Shown: one piece after another, positions 40,363-42,423 of the stretch | Layout of the letters: each line of letters starts with the position of its first letter | Position numbering within the stretch: position 1 is the stretch's first letter | DNA from: Oscillospiraceae bacterium | Lineage (GTDB): Bacteria > Bacillota > Clostridia > Oscillospirales > Acutalibacteraceae | DNA length: 42,423 bases | Direction of reading: 5' to 3' | Assembly: GCA_022650455.1 (NCBI GenBank) | Contig: JALCPO010000011.1 | Location: forward strand, 1-42,423 | Notes under the pieces: model-generated | The model's database searches: none | What the model was told of the DNA's origin: nothing | What the model saw: only the letters and a program-made list of their open reading frames with translations | Translations under genes and position numbers: made by a program

Positions 40363-41163
40363 TTAGCGTTTTCCGGTGCCGAAAACTGTCCCAATTTGCG
40401 CGCCCTCTAAAAGGTCGTACAGCTTCTCGGGGACGGCGCCGCTCATCACGCAGCAAACGATGCCCGCCCGGTTGGCGGCCGCGGCCGCTTCCACCTTGGT
40501 GCTCATGCCGCCGGTTCCCCGGTTGGAGCCGCTTCCGCCCGCAAGCCGGCGGATCTCATCCGTCACCTCCGGCACAAAGGGAATCCGCTTCGCGCCCGGG
40601 TCGACCGCCGGGTTCTTGTCGTAAAGGCCGTCGATGTCGGTCAGGATAACCAGAAAATCCGCCTCGACCAGCTTGGCCACGATTGCGCTGAGCGTGTCGT
40701 TGTCGCCGATGCGCGCGCCCTCCAGCTCATCCACCGCGACGGTGTCGTTTTCATTCACCACGGGGATGATCCCCATTTTAATGAGCTCCATAAAGGTGTT
40801 TTCAGTGTTCCTGCGGTTGTGCTCGTTGGCGACCACGTCGCCGGTCAGCAGCACCTGCGCGGTGGTAAGGTTGTATTCCCCGAAAAATTTGTCGTACATG
40901 AACATCAGCTCGCACTGGCCCACGGCGGCGACGGCCTGGCGTTTTTCGGTTTCCTGCGGGCGGCTGGGAAGCCCCAGCTTGCCGACGCCGACGCCGATGG
41001 CGCCGGACGTGACGAGGACGATCTCCCGGCCCGAGTTCTGCAGGTCGCTCAGCACTTTGCAGAGGCGCTCGATCCGGCGCAGATTCATTTTTCCGTTTTC
41101 ATACGTCAGCGTGGACGTCCCCACCTTGACCACGACGCGTTTTGCCTGGGTGATTGCCGACAT
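40363..41163 (-). CDS. proB: Glutamate 5-kinase (short form, no PUA domain)
   Basis: ProB phosphorylates glutamate, the first and feedback-controlled step of proline synthesis. 266 residues from the ATG at 41163; this gives the standard N-terminus QAKRVVVKVGTSTLT. An in-frame ATG at 41205 would add 14 residues but directly abuts a terminator hairpin. Motifs: VTSGAIGVGVGKLGLP, LLTGDVVANEH, VVNENDTVAVDE, GDNDTLSAIVA, LTDIDGLYDKNP and GTGGMSTKVEAA. The PUA domain found in longer ProB is absent, common in Firmicutes. Downstream is proA. Confidence 0.95.
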   Translation of the reverse strand: MSAITQAKRVVVKVGTSTLTYENGKMNLRRIERLCKVLSDLQNSGREIVLVTSGAIGVGVGKLGLPSRPQETEKRQAVAAVGQCELMFMYDKFFGEYNLTTAQVLLTGDVVANEHNRRNTENTFMELIKMGIIPVVNENDTVAVDELEGARIGDNDTLSAIVAKLVEADFLVILTDIDGLYDKNPAVDPGAKRIPFVPEVTDEIRRLAGGSGSNRGTGGMSTKVEAAAAANRAGIVCCVMSGAVPEKLYDLLEGAQIGTVFGTGKR

Positions 41164-41205
41164 GGACTTTTCCGCCCTTTCCGCGGCCCGTTCGGTTTCG
41201 ATCAT

Positions 41206-41247
41206 AAAAAGCGCCTTTCGGCCCGAAAAAACTCTGCCGGAAGGCGC
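41206..41247 (-). promoter_or_regulatory. Possible attenuator before proB
   Basis: In minus orientation: an 11-position stem (41237-41247 with 41211-41221, one mismatch) followed by T5 (41206-41210), 43 nt before the proB start. The first arm overlaps an alternative CGGAA/TTCCG hairpin formed with upstream leader sequence (about 41252-41256), so two exclusive folds are possible. The leader is only ~105 nt, too short for a T-box. Confidence 0.5.
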
Positions 41248-41307
41248 AGCTTTCCGCCGGGACGGACGGATTTCCTGATTTTGAAACGAGGCCGGATAAT
41301 CAATTTT

Positions 41308-41316
41308 ATTATAGCA
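41308..41316 (-). promoter_or_regulatory. Extended -10 promoter of proB
   Basis: In minus orientation: TG-C-TATAAT, with TATAAT at 41308-41313 and TG at 41315-41316. No good -35 is seen. It lies 51 bp from the left end of the insertion sequence and points away from it. Confidence 0.65.
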
Positions 41317-41406
41317 CAAAAGGGTGCCGGAATGGAAGGGACATTTTCCGTTCCTATTCTCCCCGCTGTAGGTTTACAATAGATGCGTTACAGGAGGTAA
41401 ACAAAG

Positions 41407-41482
41407 ATAGCGAATAGAAAAAGCCTGTGTTACAGTTGAGTTGTGACACACCAACCGGTCAGGAGGCCATCCTATTCGCTAT
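41407..41482 (+). promoter_or_regulatory. Inverted repeat that can hide the transposase start codon
   Basis: ATAGCGAATAG (41407-41417) and CTATTCGCTAT (41472-41482) are perfect 11-bp complements. The second arm ends on the first two bases of the ATG (41481), and AGGAGG (41461-41466) lies in the loop next to it. RNA entering from outside the IS would fold this way and block translation, a protection known in other IS families. Confidence 0.7.
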
Positions 41483-42413
41483 GAACAAGATAACACAAAC
41501 CATGCTGTTTCGGCAATCCCTCGTGCGATATTCTTTCAAGAAAGGCGTCACCGAGGCGGCAATCAAGTACAACGTCAACCGGCAGTATGTCTACCGATGG
41601 AGACATCGGTATGACGGGACCCTTCAGTCCCTCGCCAACCGTTCCCATCGGCCGCACAGCAATCCCAGGCAGCATTCGCCGGAAGAGCTGAAGCTCATTG
41701 CGGATATGCGCCGCCGCAACCCGACGGCAGGTCTGGTAGTGTTCTGGGTCAAGCTGCGCCAGCGCGGCTACTCCCGCTCCATCACGGGCCTTTACCGGGT
41801 TTTGCGAAGGCAGGGACAGATGGCAGTAAAGCCGCCCAACCCAAAATATATCCCCAAGCCCTATGAGCCCATGTATTATCCCGGCCAACGCGTCCAGGTG
41901 GATGTGAAATTTGTTCCGGCTTCCTGTCTTGTGGGGGATGCCAAAAGGGAACATTTCTACCAGTATACCGCCATTGATGAATTCTCCCGTTTTCGTTATC
42001 TGGAAGCTTTTGCGGAGCACAGCACCTATTCCTCCGCCGCCTTTCTGGAACACATGCTCAAGGCTTTTCGGTTCAAAGTCGAATGCGTTCAGACGGACAA
42101 TGGTTCGGAATTCACCCGTCATCTCTCCAACGAGCGGCCTACCCTCTTTGAAAAAGCCTTGGATTCTCACGGCATCAGGCACAAACTGATCCGTGTCTTT
42201 ACTCCCCGCCACAACGGCAAGGTCGAGCGCTCCCATCGCAAGGACAACGAATACTTCTATGCCACCCACAAATTCTATTCATTCAATGATTTCAAAAACC
42301 AGCTTGCTGTTCACAGCAGAAAATACAACGCTTTTCCTATGCGCCCTCTGAAATGGCAATCTCCCAAAATGGTCCTCCATGATTTCCTTGCCTTTGGTGT
42401 AACATATCTTTGA
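41481..42413 (+). CDS. DDE transposase, IS481-like
   Basis: 310 residues from the ATG at 41481. The N-terminal helix-turn-helix is typical (SFKKGVTEAAIKYNVNRQYVYRWRHRYDG), followed by a second HTH-like part (GLVVFWVKLRQRGYSRSITGLYRVLRRQG). The integrase core (rve) has the triad Asp in VQVDVKFVP, Asp in VQTDNGSEFTR and Glu in NGKVERSHRKDNEYF, so it appears catalytically intact. The reading frame is complete, without the -1 frameshift used by IS3 elements. An AGGAGG is 14 nt upstream of the ATG, a long distance that adds to doubt about the exact start. Confidence 0.9.
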   Translation: MNKITQTMLFRQSLVRYSFKKGVTEAAIKYNVNRQYVYRWRHRYDGTLQSLANRSHRPHSNPRQHSPEELKLIADMRRRNPTAGLVVFWVKLRQRGYSRSITGLYRVLRRQGQMAVKPPNPKYIPKPYEPMYYPGQRVQVDVKFVPASCLVGDAKREHFYQYTAIDEFSRFRYLEAFAEHSTYSSAAFLEHMLKAFRFKVECVQTDNGSEFTRHLSNERPTLFEKALDSHGIRHKLIRVFTPRHNGKVERSHRKDNEYFYATHKFYSFNDFKNQLAVHSRKYNAFPMRPLKWQSPKMVLHDFLAFGVTYL

Positions 42414-42423
42414 CAAACCTACA

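Larger units (their letters stand above)
41367..42423 (+). mobile_element. Complete IS481-like insertion sequence (1057 bp)
   Basis: The left end TGTAGGTTT (41367-41375) and the right end AAACCTACA (42415-42423) are perfect 9-bp terminal inverted repeats, with further scattered matches inward. They enclose one transposase gene. The right repeat coincides with the window end, so the target duplication cannot be checked. The base composition is less GC-rich than that of the flanking genes, as expected for an acquired element. IS481 assignment is by ORF type, size and TGT ends. Confidence 0.85.

Noticed and set aside
41206-41316. Proline T-box before proB
   Set aside because: The leader is ~105 nt and lacks the AGGGTGGTACCGCG T-box sequence.

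Overview
The window is 42.4 kb of GC-rich chromosome from a Gram-positive, probably spore-forming anaerobe of the class Clostridia. A member of the Oscillospiraceae/Ruminococcaceae is the best guess. Reasons: pyruvate phosphate dikinase, a VanW-type wall protein, a YwlG-family protein, lipoproteins with Gram-positive lipoboxes, AGGAGG ribosome binding sites, TTG starts, a glmU-prs-pth-mfd block ordered as in Firmicutes, and a sigma-E-like promoter. The family-level guess is inference; no 16S gene is present. The genes look like core chromosome, apart from one insertion sequence at the right edge and a dispersed repeat.

Layout. 0-3.4 kb (minus): the 3' part of mreD, then mreC, a YwlG-family gene, a ComFB-like gene and an orphan ParA; upstream of ParA lies a remnant of a lactate-dehydrogenase-like gene. 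3.4-9.8 kb (minus): DMT transporter, mutY, thioredoxin-reductase-like gene, small membrane protein, ppdK. 10.1-19.2 kb (plus): a short GlmU lacking most of its acetyltransferase half, prs, pth, mfd, a PrsA/SurA-like lipoprotein, an HD protein and a DUF4349 lipoprotein. 19.1-25.6 kb (minus): a HAD phosphatase (its 3' end overlaps the DUF4349 gene), nadE, an LPG-synthase-like membrane protein, a family 2 glycosyltransferase and a VanW protein. 25.9-27.0 kb (plus): a UgtP/MGDG-synthase-like glycosyltransferase.

27.0-37.9 kb is the most interesting part. Two inverted copies of a ~520-bp non-coding element (about 94% identical by eye) bracket ~10 kb. Each copy holds two conserved promoters facing each other, several hairpins whose stems are kept while their loops vary, and a bidirectional terminator. 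Each abuts the stop codon of its neighbour. Between the copies lie an ABC-F ATPase with a textbook attenuator leader, an Smr protein, an unknown 391-residue protein, an ABC exporter operon behind a perfect TTGACA promoter and an inverted-repeat operator, a lone 5S rRNA gene, a phosphohexomutase, a YfcE phosphodiesterase, and three small unknown proteins behind a sigma-E-like promoter.

37.9-42.4 kb: the proB-proA operon with an uncharacterised membrane protein as third gene and a possible attenuator before proB, then a complete IS481-like insertion sequence whose right end coincides with the window end. An 11-bp inverted repeat in the IS can fold over the transposase start codon. Candidates for something undescribed, in order: the dispersed two-promoter RNA element, the ABC-F attenuator, and the putative sigma-E operon of small proteins.
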